In this document: piece after piece, positions 46,393 to 56,560 of the stretch
How positions within the stretch are numbered: the stretch's first letter is position 1
Layout of the letters: each line of letters starts with the position of its first letter
Assembly (NCBI RefSeq): GCF_003286595.3
Contig: NZ_CP132985.1
Span: 1,116,001 to 1,180,000, forward strand
From: Aerococcus mictus
GTDB lineage: Bacteria; Bacillota; Bacilli; Lactobacillales; Aerococcaceae
Length of the DNA: 64,000 nt
Direction: 5' to 3'
Notes under the pieces: model-generated
What the model saw: only the letters and a program-made list of their open reading frames with translations
Databases searched by the model: none
Told to the model about the DNA's origin: nothing
Translations under genes and position numbers: made by a program

Positions 46393-47302
46393 AGCTATCA
46401 AAATCCTTCACCACTTGGCTAGCAGGGAATATTTTTTCGGCACCTTTTTGCAATTCTTTAGCCATTGCCCCCACATAGCGTGCCGAAATATGGGTCAGGT
46501 AGAGCTGTTTTGCCCCGGCTTTTTTGGCCACCATGGCAGCCTGGCTAGCAGTGGAATGGTAATAATCATGGGCCATTTTTTCTTCACCAGCCTCAAAAGT
46601 AGCTTCATGAACCAAGACATCAGCATTTTGGGCTAAATCAATCCCAGCCTGGCAATAGCGGGTATCCCCATAGATGCTGACAATTTTTCCGCGCTTATCG
46701 GGTCCAAGGAAGTCTTTTCCTTGGAGTTCCCTACCATCTTCCAATTGAATGGTTAAACCTGCCTTTAATTGGCCTAAGAGCGGACCATTTGGCACCCCTG
46801 CTTCCCGGGCCTTATCAATTAATAATTCACCTGCTGAATCGGCTTCTTCTACCCTAAAACCATAACTAGGAACAATATGGTCTAAAGTCGCATATTTAAC
46901 CGTAAATTGCTGGTCTTTAAAGGCAATCCCAGATTGGTCTAATTCCTGGTAATAAATTGGATAGGTAAGGCGGGTTTTGGAAATACCTAAGCTAGTTTGA
47001 ACATATTTTTTCACACCTTTGGGTCCATAAATCGTTAAGGGAACATTTTCTCCACCTTGGAAGCTTCGACTACTTAAAAAGCCGGGTAAACCATACATAT
47101 GGTCACCATGGACATGGGAAATAAATATTTTAGTTACTTTTCTGGGTTTCAAAGTTGTTTTAAGAAACTGCTGTTGACTGCCTTCACCACAATCAAACAT
47201 CCACATTTCATTGCGCTCGTCTAATAATTTTAACAGGGTACAAGACACATTGCGGGCCTTGCTGGGTACCCCTGCACCAGTACCTAAAAAAGTTAACTCC
47301 AT
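46379..47302 (-). CDS. rnz: Ribonuclease Z
   Basis: 307 residues. LGTGAGVPSKARN at the N terminus, the metal motif SHVHGDHMYGLPG and later zinc ligands in YGDTRYC and THISARY are seen. It trims the 3' tails of tRNA precursors lacking encoded CCA. It starts ten bases after the obg stop and is part of the obg-rnz-SDR series. Confidence 0.93.
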   Translation of the reverse strand: MELTFLGTGAGVPSKARNVSCTLLKLLDERNEMWMFDCGEGSQQQFLKTTLKPRKVTKIFISHVHGDHMYGLPGFLSSRSFQGGENVPLTIYGPKGVKKYVQTSLGISKTRLTYPIYYQELDQSGIAFKDQQFTVKYATLDHIVPSYGFRVEEADSAGELLIDKAREAGVPNGPLLGQLKAGLTIQLEDGRELQGKDFLGPDKRGKIVSIYGDTRYCQAGIDLAQNADVLVHEATFEAGEEKMAHDYYHSTASQAAMVAKKAGAKQLYLTHISARYVGAMAKELQKGAEKIFPASQVVKDFDSYAIK

Positions 47303-47312
47303 AAATATTCAC

Positions 47313-48647
47313 CTAATCTAAAAATTCAAATTCATAGTCTAACAAGCGCACAATATCGCCTGATTTGGCTCCCTTTTCTCGCAAAGCTTCGTCGACACCT
47401 TGTTTTTTCAAGCGACGAGCAAAGCGCATAGCACTTTCATCATATTCTAAGTTGGCCATCTTGAAATCTTTTTCTATGCGTCTACCGGAAAGAATAAAGG
47501 TACCGTCACTATCCCGGTTAATATAGAAGTAAGGTTCCTCTTCTTCAATTTGATAGTTGACGTTTTCCTTTTGATCTTCTGCTGCCTTTTCTGCCTCTTG
47601 AACCTCTCTTCGTTCGGTTTCTTCATCAATCAATACAGCCGTATGGTCCATCAATTCGTTAATCCCCGCATGGGTGAAGGCAGAAATAGGATAAATTTCA
47701 GGGACGTTTAAGTCAGGATAATTGTCTGAAAAGTAAGTGCTTAACTTCTCTTTAAATTCTTCTAAATATAAAACCGCTTCGGGAATGTCCATCTTATTTG
47801 CAACGATAATCGTCGGTCTAGCAATCAAATTCTCATCATAATTGCTGAGTTCCTTATTGATTTTGACATAATCCTCGAAAGGATCCCGGTTTTCATAAGC
47901 GCCCATATCAACCACATGTAAGATAACTTTTGTGCGTTCAATATGACGTAAAAATTGCATACCTAGGCCAATGCCCTCTGAGGCTCCTTCAATTAAACCG
48001 GGAAGGTCAGCTAAGACAAATTCCTCATGGTTTCTTGTCGTTACTACACCTAAATTAGGATTAATAGTAGTGAAATGATAGTCCCCTACCTTAGGTTTTG
48101 CTGCACTGACAACAGATAGCAAGGTCGACTTTCCGACTGATGGAAAACCGACTAAACCCGCATCGGCAAGAAGTTTTAATTCTAGCTGCAAGGTTCTTTC
48201 TTGGCCAGGTTCCCCATTTTCAGCGATTTCTGGGGCAGGATTATTATGAGTGGCGAATTTGATATTACCACGTCCGCCACGACCTCCCTTAGCAACTATG
48301 AGCTCCTGGCCGTCATCCACTAAGTCACCAATCAAGTCACCTGTATCAAAGTCGCGCACTGTTGTTCCAGGAGGCACTGGGACGACTAAGTCATCTGCCC
48401 CACGTCCATAACGGCCTTTGGTCATTCCATTTTCTCCTGGCTTGGCCTTAAAGTGACGATTGTAGCGGAAATCAATCAGGGTTCTTAAGCCTTCATCCAC
48501 CTTAAAAATGACATCACCGCCACGACCACCATCACCACCAGCGGGGCCTCCATCAGGACGGTATTTTTCACGGAGAAAGGCAACTAAACCATCGCCTCCC
48601 TTGCCGGCTTGAACCCATATTTTGGCATAATCATAAAATGTTGACAT
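47313..48647 (-). CDS. obg: GTPase Obg/CgtA
   Basis: 444 residues. The N-terminal glycine-rich Obg fold (about 1-158), the G domain with [21 protein letters not shown] and NKMD, and the C-terminal OCT domain ending [15 protein letters not shown] are all complete. It acts in late 50S assembly and stress signalling. AGGAGGGGG precedes the start; the glyS stop lies 30 bases upstream. Confidence 0.95.
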   Translation of the reverse strand: MSTFYDYAKIWVQAGKGGDGLVAFLREKYRPDGGPAGGDGGRGGDVIFKVDEGLRTLIDFRYNRHFKAKPGENGMTKGRYGRGADDLVVPVPPGTTVRDFDTGDLIGDLVDDGQELIVAKGGRGGRGNIKFATHNNPAPEIAENGEPGQERTLQLELKLLADAGLVGFPSVGKSTLLSVVSAAKPKVGDYHFTTINPNLGVVTTRNHEEFVLADLPGLIEGASEGIGLGMQFLRHIERTKVILHVVDMGAYENRDPFEDYVKINKELSNYDENLIARPTIIVANKMDIPEAVLYLEEFKEKLSTYFSDNYPDLNVPEIYPISAFTHAGINELMDHTAVLIDEETERREVQEAEKAAEDQKENVNYQIEEEEPYFYINRDSDGTFILSGRRIEKDFKMANLEYDESAMRFARRLKKQGVDEALREKGAKSGDIVRLLDYEFEFLD

Positions 48648-48677
48648 GGTCCCCCTCCTTTCAAATTTTTTATATTA

Positions 48678-50771
48678 TTACTTAGCTTGTAAGGCTTGAA
48701 CATTATAATGCTTAGTGATTGCTTGGTCAATTAGAGTTAGCAGTGCTAAGCGGTTGTTGCGGATATCTTGGTTATCGGTAAAGACCATGTTATCTTCGAA
48801 GAATTGAGTAATTAGCGGTGTTAAAGCGGTAATTTCCTCATAAGCTTCTTCTACCCCTTCATCTAGTCTTAAATCCGACACCGCTTGGTAGAGATTACGT
48901 TCCGAATCGCTTTCAAATAAATCTTCATTAACAAGGGGAAGTTCAACCTCTTCTTGGCTAACTTTAAGGATAATATTATTGATCCGTTGCCATGCTTCAA
49001 CATTATCTTTATAGTCCTCGTCTTCTTTGTGAGCATTTAATAATTCAGCAGATTGGATGATAGTTAATACATCGATATATTTAGCTTCTCTAGCGGCTTG
49101 AGAAATATCAAAGCGAATTCCCTTGTCAGCCAGGTTATTCTTAAGCCGGTCAGATAAGAATTGGATAATGGCTTGACTCAATTCGACTTGCTTATCTTGG
49201 TCAAAGTCATAAACCTGGTCAAAGATATCTTTCAAGGCTTGATGCCATTCTAAAGGTAAGTGTTCAGCTTCTAAAATTGCTAAAATCCCAATCATTTGCC
49301 GTCTTAAGGCAAAGGGGTCGTTGGAACCTGAAGGAATTTTTCCAATAGCAAAGAAAGAAATAATTGATTCTAATTTATCACTAATAGCAAAGAGCAGGCC
49401 TAGCGGGCTTTGGGGAAGCTCACTCGCGTTACCACTTGGTAAATAGTGTTCACGGATTGCTGTGGCTACTTGGGGGTCTTCTCCAGCTTTTTTAGCATAA
49501 ATTTCTCCGATAATTCCTTGCAATTCGCTAAATTCATCCACGATTTGAGTCACCAGGTCAAATTTATAGATTGCTGCGGTACGATCAATTTCTTGGGTGA
49601 AATCAGTAGCTAATTGCCCGGCAAAAACTTCATGCATGGTCCAGTTTTCATAGAGATAATGAGCGATTTTTCCAGTTCTTTCCATTTTTTGCTTCATAGA
49701 ACCAATCTCAGCGTGGAAAGTCACATCAGTTAATTTTTGAGCAAAATCATCAATCGCATGCTTTTGGTCTTCTTTTACAAAGAACATGGCATCTTCTAAA
49801 CGAGCCACCAGCACCTTTTCGTTCCCATTTTTAACGGTTTCGATATGATCTCGGTTACCATTTCTTAAAGCAATGAAATGAGGCAATAACTTACCTTCTT
49901 GGTCTTCCACCGCAAAATAGCGTTGGTGTTCCCGCATACTTGTAATCAAGACAGGGGCTGGAAGAGATAAGTATTTTTCATCAAAATCCCCTACAAAAGC
50001 CGTTGGATATTCAACAATTTGGGTCACTTCTTCGAGTAGGTCTTGATCAAGTGGAACCTGATAATTGTTTTCTTTGGCAAGGGCTTCAATTTGTTCCTTA
50101 ATCATTTGTTTTCTCTTATCTTGATTAACAATGACAGCTGCTTTTTCCAGGCTTTCTTCATAAAGACTAGCATGACTGATTTCAACACTTTCATTATGGA
50201 GAAAACGATGACCGCGAGATAGATTGCCAGCTTCAACCGCTAAGACATTAAAAGGAATAACCTCTTTATCTAATAGGGATACAATCCAGTGAACCGGACG
50301 GATGTAGCGGAATTCGTGAGAATCCCAATGCATAGAGACCGGGAAAGTCATGTCACTGACACAAGTTTTTATTTCTGGCAATACCTCTTCAACATTGAGT
50401 CCTTCAGAACGTACGGTAACGTAGGCATAGTCTTCACCTTTTAATTCTTTAAAATAGATATCATCAACAGTGAGCCCCTTGCCACGCGCAAAACCCATAG
50501 CCGCCTTGGTCCAGTTCCCAGCTTCATCTTGGGCAATTCTTTTGGCCGGACCCTTAGCTTCTTCTTCAAAGGTACTTTGGCGGTCAGCCAATTCTTTTAC
50601 TAAAACCGCAAAACGTCTCGGGGTAGCAAAAGTTTCAATCGAACCATAGCTTAAACGATTTTCATCAAGAAAGTTTTCGACCCGTTTTTGAAATTGCTCA
50701 CTGATGCTACGAACATATTGGGCTGGCATTTCTTCTAAGCCAATTTCAATTAAATAGCTGTGATTATTCAT
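48678..50771 (-). CDS. glyS: Glycyl-tRNA synthetase, beta subunit
   Basis: 697 residues, normal length. [11 protein letters not shown] opens the chain and [10 protein letters not shown] and the GPAKRIAQD segment follow; the anticodon-binding part is in the last ~150 residues. Together with GlyQ it forms the bacterial (alpha-beta)2 enzyme that charges tRNA-Gly. Its ATG overlaps the glyQ end by eight bases, ensuring equal synthesis. Control is through the Gly T-box before glyQ. Confidence 0.95.
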   Translation of the reverse strand: MNNHSYLIEIGLEEMPAQYVRSISEQFQKRVENFLDENRLSYGSIETFATPRRFAVLVKELADRQSTFEEEAKGPAKRIAQDEAGNWTKAAMGFARGKGLTVDDIYFKELKGEDYAYVTVRSEGLNVEEVLPEIKTCVSDMTFPVSMHWDSHEFRYIRPVHWIVSLLDKEVIPFNVLAVEAGNLSRGHRFLHNESVEISHASLYEESLEKAAVIVNQDKRKQMIKEQIEALAKENNYQVPLDQDLLEEVTQIVEYPTAFVGDFDEKYLSLPAPVLITSMREHQRYFAVEDQEGKLLPHFIALRNGNRDHIETVKNGNEKVLVARLEDAMFFVKEDQKHAIDDFAQKLTDVTFHAEIGSMKQKMERTGKIAHYLYENWTMHEVFAGQLATDFTQEIDRTAAIYKFDLVTQIVDEFSELQGIIGEIYAKKAGEDPQVATAIREHYLPSGNASELPQSPLGLLFAISDKLESIISFFAIGKIPSGSNDPFALRRQMIGILAILEAEHLPLEWHQALKDIFDQVYDFDQDKQVELSQAIIQFLSDRLKNNLADKGIRFDISQAAREAKYIDVLTIIQSAELLNAHKEDEDYKDNVEAWQRINNIILKVSQEEVELPLVNEDLFESDSERNLYQAVSDLRLDEGVEEAYEEITALTPLITQFFEDNMVFTDNQDIRNNRLALLTLIDQAITKHYNVQALQAK

Positions 50772-51690
50772 GCTTACCGTCCTCCTTCAAATAGCTTTGG
50801 GCTTCTTCGCGCGATAATAAAGGGAAACCTAATTCTTTACGTTTTTCGACCATTAGACGTGCTACCCGTCTTGCCATGTGGCGAACCCGAGCCAAGTAGG
50901 CCGCACGGTCGGTCACTGACACAACGCCGCGAGCATCCAACAAATTAAAGGTATGTGAACATTTGAGGATATAGTCGTAGGCTGGGTGAACTAGGCCGTT
51001 ATCGATCTGTTGATTGGCCTCTCTTTCATAGGCGTCAAAATTATTAAATAACATCTGTGTATCCGCTTTTTCAAAGGAATAAGTCGAATGTTCAAATTCA
51101 GGTTGTTTAAAGATTTCTCCGTATTTCACGCCCCGAGACCATTCCAAATCATAGACGGAATCTACTCCTTGAAGGTAGGAAGCAAGTCTTTCAATCCCAT
51201 AAGTGAGCTCAGAAGTGGTCGGATAACAATCTAAACCACCCACTTGTTGGAAATAAGTAAATTGAGTGATTTCCATTCCATCTAACCAAACTTCCCAACC
51301 TAAACCAGCACAACCCATGGATGGGTTTTCCCAGTTATCTTCAACAAAACGAATATCATGCTTCAATGGATCGATCCCTAAGCTCTTGAGACTTTCGATA
51401 TAGAGTTCCTGAATATTATCAGGATTTGGCTTCATGACCACTTGGTATTGATGATGTTGGTAAAGACGGTTAGGGTTTTGACCGTAACGGCCATCGTCGG
51501 GACGCCGTGAAGGTTCTACGTAACATGCATTCCAAGGTTCTGGTCCAATAGCTCTTAAGAAAGTATATGGACTCATGGTCCCTGCACCTTTTTCGGTATC
51601 ATAGGCATTTAACACTAAACATCCTTGATTAGACCAGAATTGATGCAAGGCAAGAATCATTTCCTGAACGGTTTTGGCAGTAGTTGTCAT
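50764..51690 (-). CDS. glyQ: Glycyl-tRNA synthetase, alpha subunit
   Basis: 308 residues. The class II motifs are in the [14 protein letters not shown] and [19 protein letters not shown] stretches, which are nearly invariant in the family. It makes the aminoacyl-adenylate of glycine. AGTGAGGAAG precedes the ATG at 51690, 76 bases downstream of the T-box terminator. Confidence 0.96.
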   Translation of the reverse strand: MTTTAKTVQEMILALHQFWSNQGCLVLNAYDTEKGAGTMSPYTFLRAIGPEPWNACYVEPSRRPDDGRYGQNPNRLYQHHQYQVVMKPNPDNIQELYIESLKSLGIDPLKHDIRFVEDNWENPSMGCAGLGWEVWLDGMEITQFTYFQQVGGLDCYPTTSELTYGIERLASYLQGVDSVYDLEWSRGVKYGEIFKQPEFEHSTYSFEKADTQMLFNNFDAYEREANQQIDNGLVHPAYDYILKCSHTFNLLDARGVVSVTDRAAYLARVRHMARRVARLMVEKRKELGFPLLSREEAQSYLKEDGKHE

Positions 51691-51765
51691 CTGACTTCCT
51701 CACTCTCATTTTTATTTCAAATCTGAAATTGACAATAGACTAATTGCTGGTTTTTTGCTAGCAAA

Positions 51766-51966
51766 GAAAAACCCTATGTATACAAAAAGGTATACATAGG
51801 GACGATGGTTTCGCGGTTCCACCCTACTTCTAGCTCAGGCTAGCTCTTTTTTATTAATGCTCTAGTACGCCCTTCCAAGTGTTATCCGGCCTTTTCTCAC
51901 TATCAAGGCTCACTTTGCAGATAGAAGACTTGTACTCCTTACTAGTTATCACATTAGTATATTATC
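51766..51966 (-). ncRNA. T-box riboswitch leader of glyQS, Gly specifier
   Basis: The T-box sequence AGGGTGGAACCGCG is on the minus strand at 51812-51825. A strong terminator (CCCTATGTATACC / GGTATACATAGGG region, 51772-51801) with a T run at 51766-51771 follows. At the base of stem I AGTAC pairs with GTACT, and directly before the latter is GGC (complement of 51869-51871), the Gly specifier. The compact size with few extra stems matches the known glyQS T-box type. Uncharged tRNA-Gly should let transcription proceed. Confidence 0.93.
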
Positions 51967-51972
51967 ATACTT

Positions 51973-52002
51973 ATGATACTTCACGACTTCTAAGCTAGTC
52001 AA
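51973..52002 (-). promoter_or_regulatory. glyQS promoter overlapping the recO stop
   Basis: TTGACT (51997-52002) and TATCAT (51973-51978) on the minus strand, spaced 18 bases. The -35 element shares bases with the last codons of recO, so glyQS transcription starts inside the tail of the recO unit. Confidence 0.6.
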
Positions 52003-52762
52003 GCGGATTGGAAAAATTCGCCAATTTATCGATAAAGCTTTTGCTTTTCAGGTGCAAGCCCACATATTCATCATATAAATCATCGATTGCTCGGCGAATC
52101 ATGGCTTGACTTTGGCTATTTAACTGAATGCTTTGTAATTTGGAAAAGTTGATTTGACTGAACAGTTTGATGAAATGTGCCGCCCGGGCCGGCCAATGGA
52201 GTCTTCTAGGATCCCTATCGAAATGCTTTTGGCACAATAGCCCATCAAAAGCAACGGAAAAATCAAAAATTCCCTGGTCCTCTTGACAAATTTGACAGGC
52301 ATGCAATTGGGGCATGACCCCAAATTTAGCCAAGAGCTGAACTTCTAAAATATTAGCAATGATGGCAGGATTAAAGCCTGTTTCAATCTTATCTAAGGCC
52401 TGTTCAAGTTGAGTAAAGAGTACCTGGTCGACTTCTCTATCCGGCATAGAGGCGTCCACTAAATGGCAGAGATAGCTGGCATAAGCCATCGCTTCTAAAT
52501 CACTCATGGTATGCTTGGGAAAAGTCATCGATTTGACTTCTTTAAGAAAGGAAAAACCCCGGTCATTGATCGTACCAATATATTCCGCCCGAACAAAGGC
52601 AAAGCTAGGTTGCTTTAACACATTGTTAGGTTTATGAATATTACGAACAAAAAACATGCGCTTGCCATAGGGTTGAGTAAAAATCTTAACCAGCAAATCT
52701 TTTTCCTTATAGGGCCTTTGATAGAGAACAATCCCCGGAAAAGTAGCTTGATTGATGGTCAT
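51995..52762 (-). CDS. recO: DNA repair protein RecO
   Basis: 255 residues: an OB-fold N terminus (GIVLYQRPYKEKDLLVKIFT), a helical middle and a Cys region (CQICQEDQG ... CQKHF) that binds zinc in relatives. It helps RecF/RecR load RecA on SSB-coated DNA. It follows era after 33 bases in the common era-recO order. No terminator separates it from the glyQS promoter. Confidence 0.9.
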   Translation of the reverse strand: MTINQATFPGIVLYQRPYKEKDLLVKIFTQPYGKRMFFVRNIHKPNNVLKQPSFAFVRAEYIGTINDRGFSFLKEVKSMTFPKHTMSDLEAMAYASYLCHLVDASMPDREVDQVLFTQLEQALDKIETGFNPAIIANILEVQLLAKFGVMPQLHACQICQEDQGIFDFSVAFDGLLCQKHFDRDPRRLHWPARAAHFIKLFSQINFSKLQSIQLNSQSQAMIRRAIDDLYDEYVGLHLKSKSFIDKLANFSNPLD

Positions 52763-52795
52763 ATTCTCACTCTTTCTAGCGACTCCTAAAGTTTA

Positions 52796-53707
52796 TTAGT
52801 AATCAGTTTTTGGGCGGTAGCCAAAATCATTGAGCAAATTACGTTTATCACGCCAATGGGGTTGGACTTTTACCCACAATTCCAGAAAGGCCTTAGAACC
52901 GAGCAAGGTCTCTATCTCACGACGGGCATTGGATCCAATTTTCTTAATCATTGAACCATTTTTTCCGATAATGATGCCCTTTTGGCTCTTTCGCTCAACA
53001 ATAATATTGGCATAAATATGGACTTTGTTATACTCATCTTTTTGCATTTTGTCTACGGTTACCGCTACCGAATGGGGAATTTCTTCTCGGGTTAATTGCA
53101 AAATTTGTTCCCGAATCATTTCACTGACAACAAAATATTCAGGGTGGTCAGTGACTTGATCTTCAGGGTAATATTGCGGACCAAGTGGCATTTCCTTGGT
53201 TAACTCCTTGAGCAATTGGTCCACATTATCCCCTGTTAAAGCAGATAAGGGAATAATTTGATCAAAGATATCCTTATTTGGGATACTTTCTAAATAAGCC
53301 GCCAAGTCTTCCTTGTCTAATTGGTCGGTTTTATTCACTGCTAAGATCTTGGGCGTATCGTAAGCAGCAATTTTTTCCATAATGAAACGGTCACCTGGGC
53401 CAATTTTTTCAGTGGAATTGACAAGCATTAAAATGACTTCAACCTCATCCAATGCAGAATAGGCACTTTTAACCATGTATTCCCCTAATTCATGCTTAGG
53501 TTTGTGAATTCCTGGGGTATCGATAAAGACAATTTGGACCTCATCGGTGGTATAAATGGCATGGATTTTGTTGCGGGTAGTCTGGGCCTTGTCACTCATA
53601 ATGGCTACTTTTTGACCAATAATATGGTTAAGTAGGGTCGATTTCCCCACATTGGGACGTCCTACAATGGCTACAAAGCCTGAATGATAATTATTTTGAT
53701 TGAACAC
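52796..53707 (-). CDS. era: GTPase Era
   Basis: 303 residues. G1 [10 protein letters not shown]3 [14 protein letters not shown]4 NKTD and the C-terminal KH domain with [21 protein letters not shown] (partly quoted [11 protein letters not shown]) are complete. It binds the 3' end of 16S rRNA during 30S assembly. It belongs to the phoH-ybeY-dgkA-era-recO series, a conserved Firmicute order. Confidence 0.96.
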   Translation of the reverse strand: MFNQNNYHSGFVAIVGRPNVGKSTLLNHIIGQKVAIMSDKAQTTRNKIHAIYTTDEVQIVFIDTPGIHKPKHELGEYMVKSAYSALDEVEVILMLVNSTEKIGPGDRFIMEKIAAYDTPKILAVNKTDQLDKEDLAAYLESIPNKDIFDQIIPLSALTGDNVDQLLKELTKEMPLGPQYYPEDQVTDHPEYFVVSEMIREQILQLTREEIPHSVAVTVDKMQKDEYNKVHIYANIIVERKSQKGIIIGKNGSMIKKIGSNARREIETLLGSKAFLELWVKVQPHWRDKRNLLNDFGYRPKTDY

Positions 53708-53725
53708 AAGTAGTCCTTTCTAAAT

Positions 53726-54151
53726 TTAAAAGAGAAGTGCTAATAGATAAGGCGTGAAAATAATTATACCAATCACTACCGAAAAAATAGATGTGAGCAA
53801 GACTAAACCAGCAGCCACATCCTTAATATGTTTTGCAATCGGATGATATTGGTAGTTGGTAGTTAAATCGACCATCCATTCAAAACAAGTATTAATCATT
53901 TCACAAGCCATAACCATAAGACAACAAAAAAGCAAAATGATAAATTCTAAGCGCTTAATTTTGAGCAAGAGTGCTAAACAAACCACTAAAAACAGTGAGG
54001 CGGTTTGGAATCGAAAATTACGTTCATGTTTAAAGGTGAATACGATTCCTTCACTAGCAAAGCCGAGTGACCGAATAAAAGACCGGTTTTTGAAGCGCTT
54101 ATTCTTATAGTCTTCCTTGAGCTCTTTATTCTCTTTTGAGTCCATAGGCAT
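53726..54151 (-). CDS. dgkA: Undecaprenol/diacylglycerol kinase (DgkA family)
   Basis: 141 residues from the ATG at 54149-54151, seven bases after GAGAG; the ATG two codons later is nearly as likely. Three hydrophobic helices and the active-site segment CEMINTCFEWMVDL are seen. In Gram-positives this enzyme phosphorylates undecaprenol to the cell-wall carrier lipid. The start overlaps the end of ybeY by 26 bases in another frame. The N-terminal ~30 residues are highly charged (KENKELKEDYKNKRFKNR). Confidence 0.87.
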   Translation of the reverse strand: MPMDSKENKELKEDYKNKRFKNRSFIRSLGFASEGIVFTFKHERNFRFQTASLFLVVCLALLLKIKRLEFIILLFCCLMVMACEMINTCFEWMVDLTTNYQYHPIAKHIKDVAAGLVLLTSIFSVVIGIIIFTPYLLALLF

Positions 54152-54602
54152 CCAAAATCTCTCTTTGTAGGCCAAACATTACTTTTTCATCTTCTGGCTC
54201 GATATGGTCATAACCGTTCAAATGCAAAAAACCATGACAAGCTAGAAAACCTAGCTCCCGTTCTAATGAATGATTATATTCCTCTGCCTGACGTTTAGCC
54301 GTGTCTAAAGAAATAATCAAATCTCCTAATTCATAAGGCAAATCTTCTGGCCACTCAGCAATAGGACTATCGCCTTCGCTTTCATCGTTGATGGCAAAAC
54401 TAATCACGTCTGTTGGCCGGTCTTTCCCCCGGTAATCCCGGTTAATGGCGTGGATTTCATCATCGTGGACAATAGTCGCGGACATTTCCGTTTCTCGATT
54501 CAGCTCAAGTCGTTTTGCTGCTGCATCTAAGACCCCTAATATAATATTAACTTGATTTTCGCTTAGTTCTCCTGTTTTATCCTTGAATAAGACAGATAAC
54601 AT
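54126..54602 (-). CDS. ybeY: Endoribonuclease YbeY
   Basis: 158 residues. The metal motif HGFLHLNGYDH (H-x3-H-x5-H) near the C terminus and the RDYRGKDRPTDVISF stretch identify it. It takes part in 16S rRNA 3' end maturation and ribosome quality control. It starts two bases after the phoH stop. Confidence 0.94.
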   Translation of the reverse strand: MLSVLFKDKTGELSENQVNIILGVLDAAAKRLELNRETEMSATIVHDDEIHAINRDYRGKDRPTDVISFAINDESEGDSPIAEWPEDLPYELGDLIISLDTAKRQAEEYNHSLERELGFLACHGFLHLNGYDHIEPEDEKVMFGLQREILDAYGLKRE

Positions 54603-54604
54603 GC

Positions 54605-55594
54605 CTATTCACCTCCATGTTTCCTTTGTTCAGCTTCTTTATCATAGGCTTTAATAATTGCTGAAACCACTGGATGTCTGACGACATCATCGGTATCAAA
54701 ATAGACAAAACGGATGTTATCAACACCCTTGATAATGTTTTCGGCATCAGTAAGTCCTGACTTTATTCCTCTAGGGAGATCGATTTGAGTTTTATCGCCG
54801 TTGACAATCATTTTTGACCCGAAACCTAAACGAGTCAAGAACATTTTCATTTGCGCCTTAGTCGTGTTTTGTGCTTCGTCTAAAATCACAAAAGCATCAT
54901 CTAAGGTCCTACCGCGCATATAAGCTAAGGGAGCAATTTCAATGACCCCTCGCTCCAACAATCGTTCAGTATGGTCAGCACCATAGATAGTATATAGGGC
55001 ATCATAGATAGGTCTAAGGTAAGGATCAACTTTTTCTTTTAAATCCCCTGGTAGGAAACCCAAACTCTCACCAGCTTCAACTGCAGGACGGGTGAGTATA
55101 ATACGTTTAACCTGGCCCTTTTTTAAGGCAGAAACGGCCATAACTACTGCTAAAAAGGTTTTCCCCGTTCCGGCAGGTCCGATACCAAATGTTAGTGGGT
55201 TAGCCTTAATAGCATCAATATATTGTTTTTGCCCAAAAGTTTTAGGTTGGATAATCTTGCCATCATAGCTTTTCCCAATTGCCTGGTCATATAAGTCGAT
55301 AAAAGTATCGAGTTGACCATTATTAGCCATTTTGATGGCTGTAATAATGTCACGTTCTCCAATCGTTTTGCCCTTATTGATCAATACTTCAAGAGATTGA
55401 ATAATTTCTGCTACTGTTTCAATCGTATCACTAGCGCCAATGAGTTCTAATTTATCACCACGAGCATTGATTTGTAAAGTATAGGATTCTTCGATCAAAC
55501 GCAAATGCCGGTCATGGATTCCATATAAAGTTAGAGCTATCGCTGGATCCTTTAATTGAATGGTCTTAGTAGTCAGTGACTGTGTCAAAAGCAA
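54605..55594 (-). CDS. phoH: PhoH family ATPase
   Basis: 329 residues. Walker A GPAGTGKTFLA near 140 and the FVILDEAQNTT Walker B are typical of PhoH/PhoL proteins, with a KH-like N-terminal part. It is an RNA-linked ATPase whose exact role is unsettled; the place before ybeY supports rRNA metabolism. GGGGG is before the start. The gap to the yqeY terminator (55595-55710) must carry the operon promoter. Confidence 0.92.
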   Translation of the reverse strand: MLLTQSLTTKTIQLKDPAIALTLYGIHDRHLRLIEESYTLQINARGDKLELIGASDTIETVAEIIQSLEVLINKGKTIGERDIITAIKMANNGQLDTFIDLYDQAIGKSYDGKIIQPKTFGQKQYIDAIKANPLTFGIGPAGTGKTFLAVVMAVSALKKGQVKRIILTRPAVEAGESLGFLPGDLKEKVDPYLRPIYDALYTIYGADHTERLLERGVIEIAPLAYMRGRTLDDAFVILDEAQNTTKAQMKMFLTRLGFGSKMIVNGDKTQIDLPRGIKSGLTDAENIIKGVDNIRFVYFDTDDVVRHPVVSAIIKAYDKEAEQRKHGGE

Positions 55595-55710
55595 TCTGCC
55601 CCCTTTTAATTGATAAGATTAGTATAGCAAAAGGCGTTAAAAAAATCGAATAATGAAACAGAACTTCTGCCTTTCATTCAGTAGAAGAATTACAGAGGCC
55701 TTGCCCATAT

Positions 55711-55740
55711 AAAAAGGAGTTGGATCAACGGTCCAACTCC
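55711..55740 (-). terminator. Terminator after yqeY
   Basis: GGAGTTGGA (55717-55725) pairs with TCCAACTCC, loop of about six bases, T run 55711-55715 on the minus strand. Confidence 0.88.
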
Positions 55741-55749
55741 CCTATACTT

Positions 55750-56193
55750 TTATGATAGCAAGGATTTTGCTACTTTTTGAATTTGATTACCATCCGCTTG
55801 ACCTTTCAGTTTAGCTACGGCTGTTCCCATAACTTTTCCGAAGTCTTTCATTGAACTGGCACCTACTTGATCAATAACTTCCTTAACTGCTTGGGTAATT
55901 TCTTCTTCAGAAAGTTGTTTTGGTAGGTAGTTTTCAACGATTTCTATTTCTTTAGCGGTTTGGTCAGCTAAGTCATCTCTTCCAGCTTCATGAAATTCAT
56001 TCACAGAATCTTTTCTTTGTTTCAATTCTCTAGATAAGATGCTTAGTTCTTCATCATCCGTTAACGCTTCTTCTTTGTCAATTTCGGCTTTTTGTAAAGC
56101 GCCCTTTAACATGCGAATAACGGATAAACGGAATTTATCTTTAGCTTTCATGGCTTCTTTCATATCTTGATTTAATTGATCAATTTTTGCCAT
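55750..56193 (-). CDS. YqeY/GatB-like protein
   Basis: 147 residues of the YqeY family, which looks like the tail domain of GatB. DMKEAMKAKDKFRLSVIRML at the start and EEITQAVKEVIDQ near the middle are typical. The gene lies 36 bases after rpsU, a conserved pair. A role in tRNA-dependent amidation has been proposed but is not proven. Confidence 0.92.
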   Translation of the reverse strand: MAKIDQLNQDMKEAMKAKDKFRLSVIRMLKGALQKAEIDKEEALTDDEELSILSRELKQRKDSVNEFHEAGRDDLADQTAKEIEIVENYLPKQLSEEEITQAVKEVIDQVGASSMKDFGKVMGTAVAKLKGQADGNQIQKVAKSLLS

Positions 56194-56229
56194 GAGGCGC
56201 CTCCAATCTGTCCTTTAGGTTATGCACGA

Positions 56230-56403
56230 TTAGAATTTACGTTTACGAGCAGCTTCCGATTTTTTCTTACGGCGAACTGATGGTTTTTCATAATATTCAC
56301 GTTTGCGTGCTTCACGTAAGGTGCCGGATTTTGAAACCGAGCGTTTAAAGCGACGAAGAGCGTCATCAATAGATTCGTTTTTACGAACTACAGTCTTTGA
56401 CAT
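56230..56403 (-). CDS. rpsU: 30S ribosomal protein S21
   Basis: 57 residues from the ATG at 56401-56403, preceded by GAGGGGAGG; an in-frame extension to 56445 is rejected. [16 protein letters not shown] and the basic C terminus [10 protein letters not shown] are characteristic. It joins the 30S platform and helps base pairing with the message. First gene of the rpsU-yqeY unit. Confidence 0.95.
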   Translation of the reverse strand: MSKTVVRKNESIDDALRRFKRSVSKSGTLREARKREYYEKPSVRRKKKSEAARKRKF

Positions 56404-56433
56404 GGTATATACCTCCCCTCGTTTCATCCTTAC

Positions 56434-56456
56434 CATTTCCTCCACTTTAGGAAATG
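56434..56456 (-). promoter_or_regulatory. Leader hairpin upstream of rpsU
   Basis: On the minus strand CATTTCC pairs with GGAAATG around a nine-base loop holding AGTGGA, 30 bases before the rpsU start. It carries an extra GGAGG-like sequence in the stem and loop. It could be an operator for S21 autocontrol, which is a guess. Confidence 0.4.
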
Positions 56457-56560
56457 TACAAAGTTGATTATAACGAATAATCGAAAGTCAGTCAATCTTA
56501 ACTTTAATTAAAGTAAGGGTCAAAAGCTAAGTTATTGGCATAAAGTATAAATTTTTTTAA

